In this document: positions 1 to 11,611 of the stretch, one piece after another
Position numbering within the stretch: the first letter of the stretch is position 1
How the letters are laid out: every line of letters begins with the position of its first letter
Source of the DNA: Sphaerosporella brunnea
Taxonomy: Eukaryota > Ascomycota > Pezizomycetes > Pezizales > Pyronemataceae
Direction: 5' to 3'
Length of the DNA: 64,000 bases
Assembly (NCBI GenBank): GCA_008704415.1
Contig: VXIS01000116.1
Coordinates: 1-64,000, forward strand
Translations under genes and position numbers: made by a program
The notes under the pieces: generated by a model
Told to the model about the DNA's origin: nothing
Seen by the model: the letters and a program-made list of their open reading frames with translations, nothing else
Databases searched by the model: none

Positions 1-753
1 ACCATCAAAAAACCCAGCACAACGAAGATCCAGACGACAAGACGGCCAACCTTTACTCAAGGCAGCAACGCTCCACGCCCCATCGCAAATCCCTCCCACC
101 TCTTACTACCCACAACCACCACTACCCACACCCCCCCCCCCCCCCCCAAAAATCAACTGCCAACCCCAGTAATCAACGTGTAAACCTCGCGAACAACTGC
201 AGTTCCCCCGATCGCTTCAAGGCTGCTTTTGCCATCGACCGGCTCCGCTGTATCGTTCCCCCCCTCGACCCGATAATTCGGATTTCTATTCCATCCGTCT
301 TCCATCGCGTACGACAGTATCACGAGGCGTCTCCTCATCGGTCGGTCGCTTCAGATCCGTTGGTCGTCCCGACCCGAACTACACGCTCTTTTTTTTCGAT
401 ATACCAACCTTTTCGGCTCAGTGGCGATAAAGTGCAATCCATCAAAATTGGCGGCGACAAGTTCTGATCGAACCTCGCGTGCCACACGGGGTCCCTAAAC
501 GTCGTCGTCGTCGTTATTAAATAGCTGCCTTCTTCGCGCGACGTAGCCGTGCGTTTGCCGCTCATCCACTTTTTTCTTCGCCACTGGGATAGGCTCAATC
601 TGCATCCGATTCACGACTGCACCTGAGTCATCTACCTTCACTCCGAACGAGCAGTCGCTTGCTCTTCATCAGCAGGGCGGCAACCTCGAATCCACGGGCG
701 CTATAGGCGTCGGCTACGCACTCAGTGAAGGATATTCTTGGCCCCCCATCATC
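1..753. promoter_or_regulatory. Upstream region of the somA-like gene
   Basis: This stretch is the 5' flank and probable leader of the + strand gene starting at 754. It is C- and CT-rich, with a 17-base C run at 131-147, as is common upstream of fungal genes. The minus-strand open frames in it lack recognisable domains and look like chance frames. No confident TATA box was seen. Confidence 0.4.
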
Positions 754-3494
754 ATGAGCCAAATGGACCAGAAGCCCCCACAGCAAGGTGGGCCTAACAT
801 GAATATGAATATGAACAACATGGGAATGGTGGGCGGACCACCAGGCATGGAGCATGGAGCGACTCCTCGGGGCAATAGTGGAGCCAATTATGAAGGACGC
901 CAATTGTTGAACACATACATATACGACTACTTTTGCAAAAACAACATGTTTGAATGCGCGAACGCGTTATTGAAGGCGCCCGACGCGGATGTCCAGGTGG
1001 ATACTACCAACTTCCGGCCCAGCCCGTCGCGTCGACCGCAGAAACACGAACATGATGGAAATGCCATGAATGGCATCGATGATGAAGCTATGGACAGTGA
1101 CGGCCAGAGGCAAGGCGAGGATGGTGAAGAGGCGAAAAACATGAAGGACCTACCTCCGGCAAAGGTGCCGGCCACTTACAACGCATCCTTCCTGTTAGAA
1201 TGGTGGTGCTGCTTCATGGACATATACTGGGCGCGCGCCAAGAGCAGTGCTGCTTCGGCCGCGGCCAACGCATATGTCAACCATACACAGGTCAGTGTTG
1301 CTCAGATGCAATGAGCGCGTCTCGAATTTAAGGTTAACATGGTGCTCAGGCCCAGCAACGGTTTCGCAACGAGCAACTTATGCGGATGAACTCCGGCAAC
1401 CCGGCGGCTCTGATGGGCCAGCAAATGAACATGTCCGGATACCCTGCTGCTCGGATGATGACAGGGATGAATGGCGTGCATGGCGGTCAGGAGGGCGCTG
1501 GCACTCCCGGCGACATGGCGCAAAAGCAAGGTCAACAGCACTTGCAGCGCTCTGTCTTGCAGAAGATGGCAGCCGCTGGAAGGTAATTGATTTTCGACCT
1601 TGATATATTGTGCGCTTCTGAAACTGATGTGTATTCAGAGGACCACTCCAGATGAATCCTCTTAGCCGACCACAGCTCATGCAGCATATGCCTAACCGAG
1701 AAGGAGAGGTTACTGATATCAATGGCCAGCAACGACCTCAATCGCCCGCGGCGGCTGCAGCCTCGCCCGGGAATAAGAGGGTTCGTCTGGAGAACGGACA
1801 ATATGAGCAAGTGGGGAACGTAAGGGGTGGTACACCCCAAGGTGTGCCTCCAGGAGCACAGAACGCCAACGCCAACGCAGCTCACCAACTGTTGATAGCA
1901 AACGGAATTAACCCTGGTACGTTGTCCGCTGGGCAGTTTGCGGCCTTCCAAGGTCAGCCTCCACTTGCTCAACAGCGTTCCATCCAAATGTATACTCAAA
2001 GTATGGCTGCAGCAACCAGTAAGAACATCGCGCAGTTGAAGGGTGGCCCGAATGGAATGGCTCAGAACCCGGGTCAAGCTGGATCACCAATGATGCCTCA
2101 GACATCGGAAGGTGGTCTCGGTGGCGGCATGAATGAGTTTTATGCCGCTCCCGGCGGTGGAATGCGCAGTGGGTTGACTGGGACCGGCAATCACGCTCTG
2201 CAGGACTACCAGATGCAATTGATGCTGCTTGAACAGCAGAACAAAAAGCGTCTGATGATGGCCCGACAGGAGCAGGACCAGATTGCTACTCATGGTGACG
2301 CGAATCGACCTGGTTACCACCAGAGTATGTCGCCGAACAGCAGAGCCGCACCGTCACCGGGCCCAGGCGGCAAGCCGATGGCCGGGACGCCTAAGATGCC
2401 GAACCAGGTCGGACCCGGCTCGCCACTACCCGACGGTCAGATGGGAGCTCAGTTGCAGCAAAGAAACTCGCCGGCTTCAGCCGCCGGTTTCAATGGTCAA
2501 ATGGCCGAAGGCAACCACCCAATGATGTACAATCAAATGGCCAACAACGGTGTAGGCGTGCCGAACGGTGCGGGCATGATGCGACCACCTTTCGACGGCC
2601 AGATGCAACAAGGGATGGCGGCTCAAATGAACCCGAACATGAGAGCACAGCAAGCCGGCCGGGGGCAGCCTGGTAACATGTGGCATTCGCAGCAGCAACA
2701 AATGCATTCGCAGCAGCAACAGCAGCAGCAGCAGCAGCAGCAGCAAGGACAGCAGCCACCGCAATCCCAGCAACCCGGTCAACCCCAGCAGAACCAGCCA
2801 CAGCAACAGGTGGAAACGCCACAGCCGGGCCGACAGAACCTTCCTCACACCGCGATGCCTCCGCCTCAAGCGCCTGCCAATCCCCCTAATGCAGGTCGGC
2901 CAGGGGCCCCCGCTTCACCGCAAGTTAACAACAACCAGCCACCCACGCCGACTCAGAGCAACAAGCCGAACCCCAAAGGCAAGGCTAACAGAGAGCCAGC
3001 CAAAAAGGTACAATTGCGTGTTTGTGTTTTCTGTCCGTTGAGCGCTAATTCTAAAACAGCAGCGACCAAAGAAGGGAGCCGCTCCTACACAGGCCACTAG
3101 TGCCCAAACCCCGACTACCTCCGAACCGCCGACGCCAACGACCCCCCAACACCCTCTCTCCTTCAATGGTCCCAACAACGGTCGACCAAACTTCACCTCG
3201 GGTGGCGCGAACCAACCTGGTGCTCCGGCTGGCCAGCCTGTACAACAGCCGACTCCCAACCCGACTCCCGCGGCAGCTGCCGTACCTGGCGATATTCAGA
3301 GCACAGCAACGTTTGGCGGTATAGATATAAATGTGGATTTCGGCGGCGAGTTTACTAGCAACGAAGCCGATCTGCTCGATAATTTTGATTTTGATAGTTT
3401 CTTGAATACCACGGAGGATAATTCGACGCTTGGATTTGGAGGAGACACACTGCAATGGGCCGACTCGAATGAAGTTGGTGCGGGCGAGTCGTAA
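754..3494 (+). CDS. somA: LisH-domain transcriptional regulator, SomA/Flo8 type
   Basis: Four exons join in frame: 754-1290, 1350-1582, 1639-3007 and 3060-3494, giving 857 residues. After a Met/Asn/Gln-rich start, residues about 46-75 form a LisH motif (GRQLLNTYIYDYFCKNNMFECANALL) followed by the ATYNASFLLEWWCCFMDIYWARAKS block typical of LUFS/Flo8 proteins. The middle is long and low-complexity, rich in Gln, Pro, Met and Asn, with a pure Gln tract encoded around 2710-2745. The C-terminus is acidic and aromatic (DLLDNFDFDSFL), resembling an activation domain. In Aspergillus SomA and yeast Flo8 this family acts in the nucleus downstream of cAMP/PKA to control adhesion and development; that role here is inference from family. 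The LisH probably mediates dimerisation. Confidence in family is high, in exact ends good. Confidence 0.88.
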
Positions 3495-4960
3495 TGGGCC
3501 TCTAACCCTAATGGATCTTTTTTGGAATATTGTCTTCAAACATGTCACTTCATTATCATTCTTGGGGCGGTTTTTGCTTTTTGGATTTTTTTTCTTTTTT
3601 TTTTTTCCTCCGCATTTTAACTTTTAACATTTTGTTTACTTTTTCCTTTTTGTCGGATGATATATAAAGTGGCTGGTCTTCTGGGTAAGGTCCTTTTTTT
3701 TTGACTTATCTTTTGTGTGATTTTTTGCGTGCTCTTTTTGCGTGATTATTTCGACTTTTCCTAGTTGTCACAAACGGATGTTTTATTGCTTTATTTTACT
3801 CCATCACTCTGGGTTCAATTGTTTGAATATTCTCCCTACCACGACGACTTTTGTGTGCTTGTGCAGTGTAGTGCTGTGCTGTGGTTGATCCCTCGGACCT
3901 GACCTGCTTCTTCTATACTCCGACGACTTCCTTTTTTCTTTGCTTTTTGTCGCTACTTTTTTTTGTTCATGTATGTGTGTGCACTAGTGTTTTCGGCTGC
4001 TCCTCTGAAGATGATTGATACTTCCGTTTTTGTGTCTGTGTGCGTGACGCATATGGGCTGAGGGGAGGGACAAAAGTGTTGTGTGAGATGCATGGAATAA
4101 GATACGATTGTGCTTCGTAGTAGCTGTGTAGTCAGTGCGTGGCGGTGATTGCCTTCGCCTTCCAGATGGGCAGCAGCAATCTCATCGCCGAGAGGATTCC
4201 CCCAACTCACAGCTCAAAACGTCTATTGACCGCTGCAACGTCTGAGCTCCGGCTATGAGAGAGAGGAAATTGAGGGCTGCATCTAACCCCCATCGCCGGC
4301 CGGGTTGATGTTGTTGTTCCGTTTTGAGGAGCCGGCGAGATTCTGGGACGAATCTCCGTCCGCAGCTCTAGCTATCCGATGCTCAGCATCGAAGACACTC
4401 AACCGTGAACTTACCGTTGCACGCTTTAGCACCCTCTCTACATCGGGACGGACATGTACGGCTTCTAAGCGAAATGACCTAGATAGAGGGTGAGGTTATC
4501 AAATGGGGGAGAAAAAAAAAAAAAGGACAGGACGGGGGGTAGATTGTCCTTTGAAAAGGTTTAAACTAAACGGCAAAGCTCTAATCTGCCACTGATTTTT
4601 GCACGAACTGCTGAGATGCTGCAGTAAACACCAGCTGAAGAGACTTTGTTTCTGCTTTTCAACTACGCATGCCTACACGTTTTGAGATCAAACAATGTCA
4701 GCGCCACCACCACCGTACCCAAATGGTCTCTATTCTGCCGCCAGCCCATAATTCAGGTATCGTACTTGTTCAAACAGCTAACTAGCATATCCTGACGTCC
4801 CTTCTCCGAGTGCTCCCAACTGGCCCCCTGAAAGGCTGCCGCGAGATGAGATTATCCGCCGAACTTTCTCCAAGGGATTCAGCACGTCTGAGTATACGAT
4901 CTGCTTCATTGCACAGCTGTTTTGGCGCGTCTAGATAGTTGCAGCAAGCCGCTGGGGTGT
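3495..4960. other. Intergenic, 3' flank of the somA-like gene
   Basis: T-rich sequence right after the stop (about 3575-3660 and 3690-3760) is consistent with a 3' untranslated region. Further on there are only short open frames on both strands without domains. A purine tract lies at 4503-4540. I see no gene here. Confidence 0.4.
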
Positions 4961-5501
4961 TTATTGGCCATCCCCCAAGTCCCGCCACATCTTGACCCTG
5001 TCCATCATATCCCGATGATTCTCGGGGTCGTGGCGAAAGTGCCGATAACGCTTCTGCATGTCCAAAGTATGAAACAAACATCGGAACTCAGCGAGAGGCC
5101 TGATTTCATTCTCGAAAGGCCGCCAGTGCACGATCCCGCCGCAGCAGAAAAGTCAATGATTTTTTTTCGTGCGCGAGCTGGACTGCTCTTTGATCGTGCT
5201 CTTCGTGTAAGCGTGACACTCTGCGGACCTCACGACTCGCCAGGATGTTGAGCACGACTTCGAGGCCCTCGGGGAGTCGATCTACCTCCGGCAGTTGTTC
5301 CAGCGATGAATCGAGGACCAGCCGAGCAGTGGCCCAGGATAAGTCGACTTGGTGTTTCTGAACGGTTTCTCTGAAGGCAGAGCCACGCGTTTCTCTTCTG
5401 CGGAGAACCCCGGAAAGAGACACTGCCAGAGTGATTGAGAGAAGCTCCGCCTGATGGGGAGTATCGGTATATTCCACGTCAATGAGGCCCGAACGAAACT
5501 C
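4961..5501 (-). pseudogene. Unidentified ORF broken by a one-base frameshift
   Basis: On the minus strand an open frame runs from just after a stop at 5502-5504 to a TGA at 5106-5108. It is rich in charged helical residues (for example LEQLPEVDRLPEGLEVVLNI). Just before the TGA a second frame takes over, with a coding-like run (ENEIRPLAEFRCLFHTLDMQ) that ends at a stop at 4961-4963. A single extra T near 5115 would account for the change of frame, because no splice pair with a usable intron length fits. No start codon is clear: an ATG at 5511-5513 is followed within three codons by the stop at 5502-5504. I recognise no family. It may be a decayed gene or a gene with a sequencing error. Confidence 0.35.
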
Positions 5502-6717
5502 CTACCTGGACATTGTAGGAAAGAGTGATGCTGGGCGTTGGTGACAGTCAGTCTGCTTGGGTTAGGTTTGAGCTCACGTCAGCAAAGCATGGCGTAAGCG
5601 GCTCTGCGAGAAAACGGCGTGATAAGAACCAGTATGCAATTTGAACTGTCACCCATACAGTTTTCTGTGGAGTAGTTGTATGTCTGAATGGGTTGTGAAG
5701 TTTTTAGAATAATATCGGTTGTGGCGATCAGTAACTAGCGGTGACTTGATAACGTTTGCCGTGTAACCTTTTTTTGTATGAGAGGGAGAATGAGTGATTC
5801 GTTGTGAGTAGGTAGTGGTGATGCTGGCTGTCAATGTTATATATAATTAGGCGGAGCTGTATTTGAAGGTTGCGGCTGGCGGGAGATGTCGATGGCTCGC
5901 AGAGAGTCAAGGCGGAAAAGATGGAAATTTGCTGCGTTTGCTGCGTAGCTACCGAGTGCTCGCTCGTTCATGAGAAACTTGGTGTGTCAGCTATTACGTC
6001 CTGGGCGCATCATAGGAATTACTACCCCGCCCCCCCCCACACTCACTTGTACTGCAACGGCAGGGAGTCAGGGGGGCATCGTCTCATCGCAGTCGTTGTG
6101 CGTGTTAACGTTGTTGTGGCCGGGAAATCGAATGGGTTTGGCCCCCGCAGGTATGTATGAGCCCATTCGAATTTCACTCACTTCCGCCCTGCCCAGAATA
6201 GATGCCAAGGTTTCATAAAGTTCTTCGGCTCGACTGGTTGGTTGATCATGAGTGATGCCGGACGATGGGTGCTCTGGCTGAAAGCGCGTTTAAAATAGCC
6301 TGTCTGTCGATCAAATGTGCCCTCTCCGCTGCTGCTACTGCTGCGGTATCGTATATATATATATATCACCAGACGATCAGCCTGCCAAAGCCCCTTGGCC
6401 CTGCGGCAAAGGGGTAGGTAACACAAGCAACGCTTTGTACGACCACAACAAGCGAGAAACCGCATGTTTTGGGTCTAGCTGTAGGCAGACATACTTGGTG
6501 GATGCACGAAAGTGACACATAACGCAGCCGTCTGTATGTCGGTATGCTGCAAAGGAAAGGATGGGATAGGCAGAGAGAGGAGAGAGGAGTTCTTAAAAGC
6601 CACCCCCCCCCCCCCCCCTTCTCCCTCTCTCTCCTTTCTTTCTTTCCCTCGTCCGTTCATCTCCATCCTCCAACACAACCTCTCCAACCAGCAAAACAAA
6701 CCAAACAAACCAAAACA
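5502..6717. other. Intergenic before the LITAF-type gene
   Basis: No supported gene. A short TA repeat lies near 6352-6366, and a CT-rich block with a long C run (about 6602-6618) followed by CT repeats sits about 100 bases upstream of the ATG at 6718. Pyrimidine-rich blocks like this are typical of fungal core promoters. Confidence 0.4.
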
Positions 6718-7274
6718 ATGGAATACTCTCAGCAGCCCCAACAAGGCATCCCGATGGTCCCGCAGCAGCCCGCGCCTGTGTACGAAAAAGCGCCCCAGCA
6801 ACAAGCCTACCCCCAGCAACAGCAGCATGTACCGATGCAGCCCCAGCCGATGGTGCAAGCGCAAGGGCACCAGTACCTGACTGCTATGCCGCTGGGTGCG
6901 CTCTCGCGATCTCCCGCGCCTGTCGACTGTCCCTCGTGCGGTGTGCGCGGGCTCACGACGTGTGCGTACCAGAGTGGTGATAGTGCGCAGTGAGTATCCC
7001 TTGTTTTTTTTTGTTTTTTTGAGCCGGGGGGGATAGCTACCCCCACCCCCCCCATTTTTTTCTTTCTTTTGTGGGAGGGAAAGCGATGATAGCTAATTAT
7101 CTGGTGGTGATGCATAGTCTCTGGGCACTGATCTTCTGCTTCCTCATCTGCGCGCCGTGTATCCCCTACGTCGTCAAGTCCTTCAAGGACGTCCAGCACT
7201 CGTGCGGGAGCTGTGGTGTGCCGTTGGCGCTGTGGCACAAGAGTGGAGGCGTGGATATTTTGATCTTCTCATAG
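6718..7274 (+). CDS. LITAF-domain zinc-binding membrane-associated protein
   Basis: Two exons, 6718-6989 and 7118-7274, encode 142 residues. The N-terminal 65 residues are Pro/Gln-rich and probably disordered. The LITAF domain follows: a first knuckle CPSCGVRGLTTC at about residues 71-82, a hydrophobic membrane-inserting stretch LWALIFCFLICAPCIPYVV at about 92-110, and a second knuckle HSCGSCGVPLALW at about 118-130. The two half sites together bind one zinc while the hydrophobic helix dips into the cytosolic face of endosomal or plasma membranes in animal LITAF/CDIP1. A role in endosomal trafficking is inferred from that family. The ATG has an A-rich context and the frame upstream has no better start. 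The intron falls between the first knuckle and the hydrophobic segment. It is convergent with ATG3. Confidence 0.88.
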
Positions 7275-7460
7275 CCTCCCCGAACACGGACGGAACTTCT
7301 TTGTGTTTTTTTCTTTCCTTTTTTGAGGTTGCTGGGGGGTGGTGTGGTGTTCTACACGGCTTTTAATGAATGTTCTGTGTTCTGATATGCGGTTTTGTGA
7401 TACGATACCTATTTTGTTCTTCTTTTGCCGTGTATGGTTAGTGGTTTGCCGCCGTGATGT

Positions 7461-7519
7461 TGGGTTGGTTGGTTGGTGGTTGGGTGGTGGTTGGGTGGTG
7501 GTTGGTGGTTGGTTGGTGG
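7461..7519 (+). repeat. GGTTGG/GGTGG minisatellite
   Basis: About 59 bases are built of tandem GGTTGG, GGTGG and TTGGGTGGTGG units with no other bases. The repeat lies in the spacer between the convergent LITAF and ATG3 genes, about 190 bases after the LITAF stop, so it may be within its 3' untranslated region. The G runs could fold into a G-quadruplex. Confidence 0.7.
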
Positions 7520-7676
7520 CTTTCAGCCAGGGCTGAAATTAGTTCATCTACATGCATCTTCAAACACGAAAAATACGGACTCCTGTCTTACATAGAACCG
7601 GTCGTACCGAGTGGCTTGTCCACGCTTGCGCATTTTCTCGACGCGCAGTCCTCAAAGCCGATGCAAAATCATCAGA

Positions 7677-8681
7677 TCAGATACCCATAGTATAATCCAA
7701 CTCGACGCCCGGCACCACACCCGCCAAGAACTTAACAAAGACGACTAAATACTGGTCGACTCTCAGCGCGCCATCTTCATCTTCGGCCGCCACCTGTTCC
7801 CACTCTTCGCCTTCCTTACTTTCCTGTTCTTCTCCGAGCGCTGCTTTTTCTGCCGTGCCTGCGGCTTCCGCATCGCGCCGAGCCTTCCGCCTTGCCATGC
7901 CGTCGAAAATCCGCTTCATCGTCTCGGCGTGTTTGCAGGGGTGGACGCTGGCCATCTGCAAAGGTACTTCTAGACTAGGGAAGGGCTCGATGGTCACGGT
8001 TTTCTCGCGGTAGTCCGGAGCGATGTCTTCGAACATCACGGCAGGCGGGTGTAATGGCAGGTTTGTGGAGCCGTCGAAGCCGCTCATGAAGCTGCGAGGA
8101 ACTTTGAAGTAGGTGCTGTAAGTGAGGTAGAGGTTGTAGTATCGCAGGGGGCTGTAACGAACGTATCATCAGATTTTATGATTGGAGAAAGAAGTGGTGG
8201 GAGAAGCTCACGTCTTAACACCCTTCCCCTTCCTGCTCGAATCGTGAATGATAGCTTCGTCATCATCCTCCTCATCATCCATATCCGGTATCTCATCGTC
8301 GCTCTCGTCCTCTACGTCGCCGCTGTCGGCTATGCTCTTGACGTGCTCGACTTTCGCTTCTACTTTTCCTGTGGTGGCGGTGTTCTCGCCCCCTTCCCAC
8401 CCCTCCTCATCTCCCGGCTCCCAACATCCCGCAAACGCCTCGTCCAGCCTTTGCCGGCACGGCGCGTGCTTGAGAACTAGGTACTGCTTGTCGTCCGGCA
8501 GGTATCTGACGCGCTTGCTCGCGGGAGCGCCAGCCCACGACCACGTAGGGAACTTGTAGACGAGGTAGTCGCCGGCTTGCACGAACTCTTCGGGCGTGAT
8601 TTCGCCGGTTAGCGCAAAGGTCGACGTGTGCGAGGCGGGAGTTAGGTAGTCGCGCAGACGCGAGAACGTGGAGTGGAGCAT
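7677..8681 (-). CDS. ATG3: Autophagy E2-like conjugating enzyme Atg3
   Basis: Two exons on the minus strand, 8212-8681 and 7677-8151, encode 314 residues. Atg3 receives Atg8 from Atg7 and transfers it to phosphatidylethanolamine on the forming autophagosome. The N-terminus carries the family block [34 protein letters not shown]. An acidic Asp/Glu-rich flexible loop lies mid-protein. The catalytic cysteine is in [12 protein letters not shown] at about residue 229. An Atg8-interacting WEQV motif sits in an acidic patch at about residue 273. The end DYTMGI matches the family. An in-frame ATG 63 bases upstream (8744) would add 21 residues not typical of the family; I chose 8681 because it aligns with the usual start. 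It is divergent from COQ6. Confidence 0.93.
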
Positions 8682-8841
8682 CGTTTGTGGTGAAGGAAGC
8701 TCTGCATTTGCTTGCTGCGATAAGGAGCCGAACAGCACAGCCATCCGAAAGCATAAACCCCGCCTAAATACGACGGCACGTGCTTAGTGGTCGTCACATC
8801 GAACCTTGCGCGGAGATCTACGTCCCCGCCCAAAACCCAGC
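8682..8841. promoter_or_regulatory. Short divergent ATG3/COQ6 promoter
   Basis: Only 160 bases (97 if ATG3 starts at 8744) separate the start codons of two divergent genes. The interval contains a perfect CACGTG palindrome at 8777-8782, a potential bHLH site, flanked by CCCCGCC-type boxes on both sides (about 8757-8764 and 8824-8831). No TATA box is evident. Shared regulation is possible but not shown. Confidence 0.5.
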
Positions 8842-10496
8842 ATGCAGTCAATTCGGCCCCTACGCTCAAGCATCACCACTCTACGCCTCGTCCGCCGTTC
8901 CCGAACCTATGCAACAACTAGTCGCTCCGATGCCGACCTTTACGATGTGGTAATAGTCGGCGGAGGTCCCGCTGGTCTGTCGTTGGCAAGCTCGCTGCGT
9001 ATGACACCATCACCACCATCGAAACCACAAAACGCATGTTGATTTGGTTTCTTGCTTTGCGGAAAAAAAGGTTCCTCGTCGGTCACAAATGGTCTTAGAG
9101 TTGCCCTCATCGAAAGTTTGGATTTGGAGCCCACCAGAAAGTGGAATCCCGCGCCCGGAACTTATTCCAATCGTGTCAGCTCGTTGACGCCAGGCTCGGC
9201 GGGCTTTTTGCAGGATATTGGCGTGTGGGAACATGTTAAGAGGGACAGGGTCCAGGCGTATAAGGGAATGAAGGTTTGTTCCTTAGAGGCGAGGCAGAAG
9301 CCTCCGGCTGATGGAGATAGGTGTGGGATGGTGTCTCGGGCTCCAGGATCACGTTCGATGCCGACCTTCAGGACGGCGCTTCAACGATTGCCTACATGTG
9401 TGAAAACAACAACCTGACATCGTCGCTGCTCTCGCGGATTAGCCAGTTGGGCGAGGGTATCGACATCCTGGACAAGACCAGGGTAGAAAAGATCAGCTAT
9501 GGAGAAGACACTGGAGAGCTGGATCTACGCTCATGGCCCGTTGTTACTGTCTCGTCGGGAAAACAGCTGGCAGCGCGGCTACTGGTCGGCGCTGATGGTG
9601 CCAACTCACCTGTCAGGACGTTCGCTGATATTGAATCCCGGGGATGGGACTATGGACGGCATGGAGTGGTTGCTACTCTGAACCTCTCCGAAGAACAGCT
9701 TGGCGAGAAAACGGCGTTCCAGCGATTCCTGCCAACCGGCCCGGTTGCTATGTTGCCAGTCCGTATATCCTTCTCTGGTTCCTGGGCCTAAGCTAACCTA
9801 TCACAGTTGCCGGGTCCCCATGCATCGCTCGTCTGGTCCACCACCCCTGAGAATGCCGTAGCTCTCAAATCAATGAGCCCGACAGATTTTGCGGCCATGG
9901 TCAACGCCGCCTTCCGGCTCAGCCATGTAGACCTTGACTACATCTTCGCCAATGTCAAGACCGGTATCGCAAACGAGGTAGCCTGGCGGGAGAAAAACAC
10001 GGCGTTCGATCCATGGCGTGTCCCTGCCACGGTTACAGGCGTGCAGGAAAAGACTGTGGCCAGCTTCCCGCTCAAGATGCGACATGCAGACTCTTACATC
10101 TCCGAGCGGGTGGCGCTGATTGGGTTTGTACTCGCACTCCAAATCTGTACCAGGATCTGGGTGATCTGACATGAAGATAGTGATGCGGCGCACACTGTGC
10201 ACCCTTTGGCGGGACAGGGATTGAATCAAGGCATCGGCGACGTCAGGTCGCTGATAAAAGCCCTCGAGTATGCAGTGCAGCATGGCCAGGACATTGGAAG
10301 CGTGCTCAGCCTTGAGCCTTACTACTCAGAGCAGTACTTGAAGAACCATGTCATGCTGGGAGTCGTGGACAAACTGCACAAGCTTTACGCTACCACGTCC
10401 GCACCAGTTGTGGTGGCCAGAAGCCTGGGGCTGGATCTAGTGGATAAGCTGGGACCGCTCAAGAAGTTTTTCATGGCGCAGGCGGCTGGCAGGTAA
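8842..10496 (+). CDS. COQ6: Ubiquinone biosynthesis flavin monooxygenase Coq6
   Basis: Five exons (8842-8998, 9071-9273, 9321-9758, 9807-10123, 10181-10496) encode 476 residues. Coq6 is a mitochondrial FAD-dependent hydroxylase that adds the C5 hydroxyl to the quinone ring during coenzyme Q synthesis. The N-terminus is Arg/Ser/Thr-rich and fits a mitochondrial targeting sequence (RLVRRSRTYATTSRSD). The dinucleotide fold VVIVGGGPAGLSLASSL follows at about residues 36-52, then the second FAD motif LLVGADGANSPVR, and the third, GDAAHTVHPLAGQGLNQGIGD. Intron removal restores the family sequence at every junction, for example the glycine of GDAAHTVHP is split by the last intron. Divergent from ATG3. 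Family assignment is very secure. Confidence 0.93.
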
Positions 10497-11611
10497 ACGG
10501 GTCTTGCAATAACTGTACTGTAACTTTACATTAGATATCCGAGGCTGTAGCAAAAATTGAGCAAGGCTGGTTTTTTCACATGGTCGGACTCAGAGCAAAG
10601 CTAGCAAAGCCTTGTCGGCCCGACGGGTGAAAGGCTCGGGACGAGGCGGGCTCTTGGAGCTAGGCTGGCACCGCTCAATAATGTGAATGAGCTTCGGGGC
10701 TACAGTCAAAGCTCTATATAAGAATCCCTTGTATAAGAATATTCGGCTTATAAGAATGGACAGCTCCGGTCCCGGCAATTCTGTATGAGAAATAAGAATA
10801 CTTTTGTTTTAAGAATATTCTTATGAAATTGTGAAAAATTTGTATGGTGGGTTAGGGGCGGAAACGTGCGAAAACAAACCTCTGGTGTAAGGCATCACAG
10901 CCAATCACTCATGTCAAGTCACGCCTATCTACCCCGCCGCCCGCCCGCCGTCGTTCATGAGTCATATAACTCCAGTTGAACTTGCATTTACAACACGTAA
11001 AAACACGATAATAAGCCGGGAGCTTTTCGATTCGTGAGCGGGTACTTTAAGTACTCAGTGGCACATTCGGAGGACGGACCATTCAATTCTCACCAACTCT
11101 CAAAAAACTAAACTAAAACTATCTCGCAAAAGGACTCCCCCTTTCCGTCATCATCAGCATGGTCGAACCCAGAAAGAGAGAACAAACGACAAAAAAAAAC
11201 GCGAGACACCCAAAAAAAAACAGCCAAGACTGAAAAAAACATTCAATACACAAACAAGAACTCTCATTCCAATTAACACGCTTAATTCAGTTTTCAGCCA
11301 TTTTCCAAAGGTTGCGCGCGTCAGATGCCCAAACCCAAACATAATAAATACCCATACAGGCCTCTTTCTTTGTGCGTTGTAGGTTCTCTTCCACTGGCCT
11401 TCAATTGAGTTTATGTAAACCGACAAACTGTGTTTTCGCTTTCGTTTGCTTTGAACGCACAGCACAGACTGTGATTCGAATACTGTGTCAAGTTTGGAGG
11501 CTCTTTGATGGAAAATGTTGATATTTAAATAAACGTGGTAGCTGGTGATTGTGCTGCTGTACGAAATTTGACCATTATTGAGAACTAGCTGCTGTGATGC
11601 TTTTGGCACCG
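10497..11611. other. Intergenic with a transposon-end remnant
   Basis: Between the convergent COQ6 and YTH genes. It contains AT-rich repeats of the TATAAGAAT type listed separately, followed by unremarkable sequence with A-rich runs. No gene was found. Confidence 0.4.
10703..10836 (+). mobile_element. Possible Fot1/pogo-type transposon end remnant
   Basis: The sequence starts with TA then CAGTCAAAGCTC, followed by three spaced copies of TATAAGAAT (about 10717, 10732 and 10749) and further AATAAGAAT/TTAAGAATATTCTTA motifs to 10836. A CAGT start at a TA and iterated subterminal TATAAGAA-like repeats are features of pogo/Fot1 ends. No matching inverted end or transposase is seen nearby, so only one damaged end seems to remain. 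The assignment is tentative. Confidence 0.35.

Noticed and set aside
1532..2869. Minus-strand frames within the somA-like gene.
   Set aside because: They are shadows of the Gln/Pro/Met-rich coding exon, including Leu runs opposite the CAG repeat.
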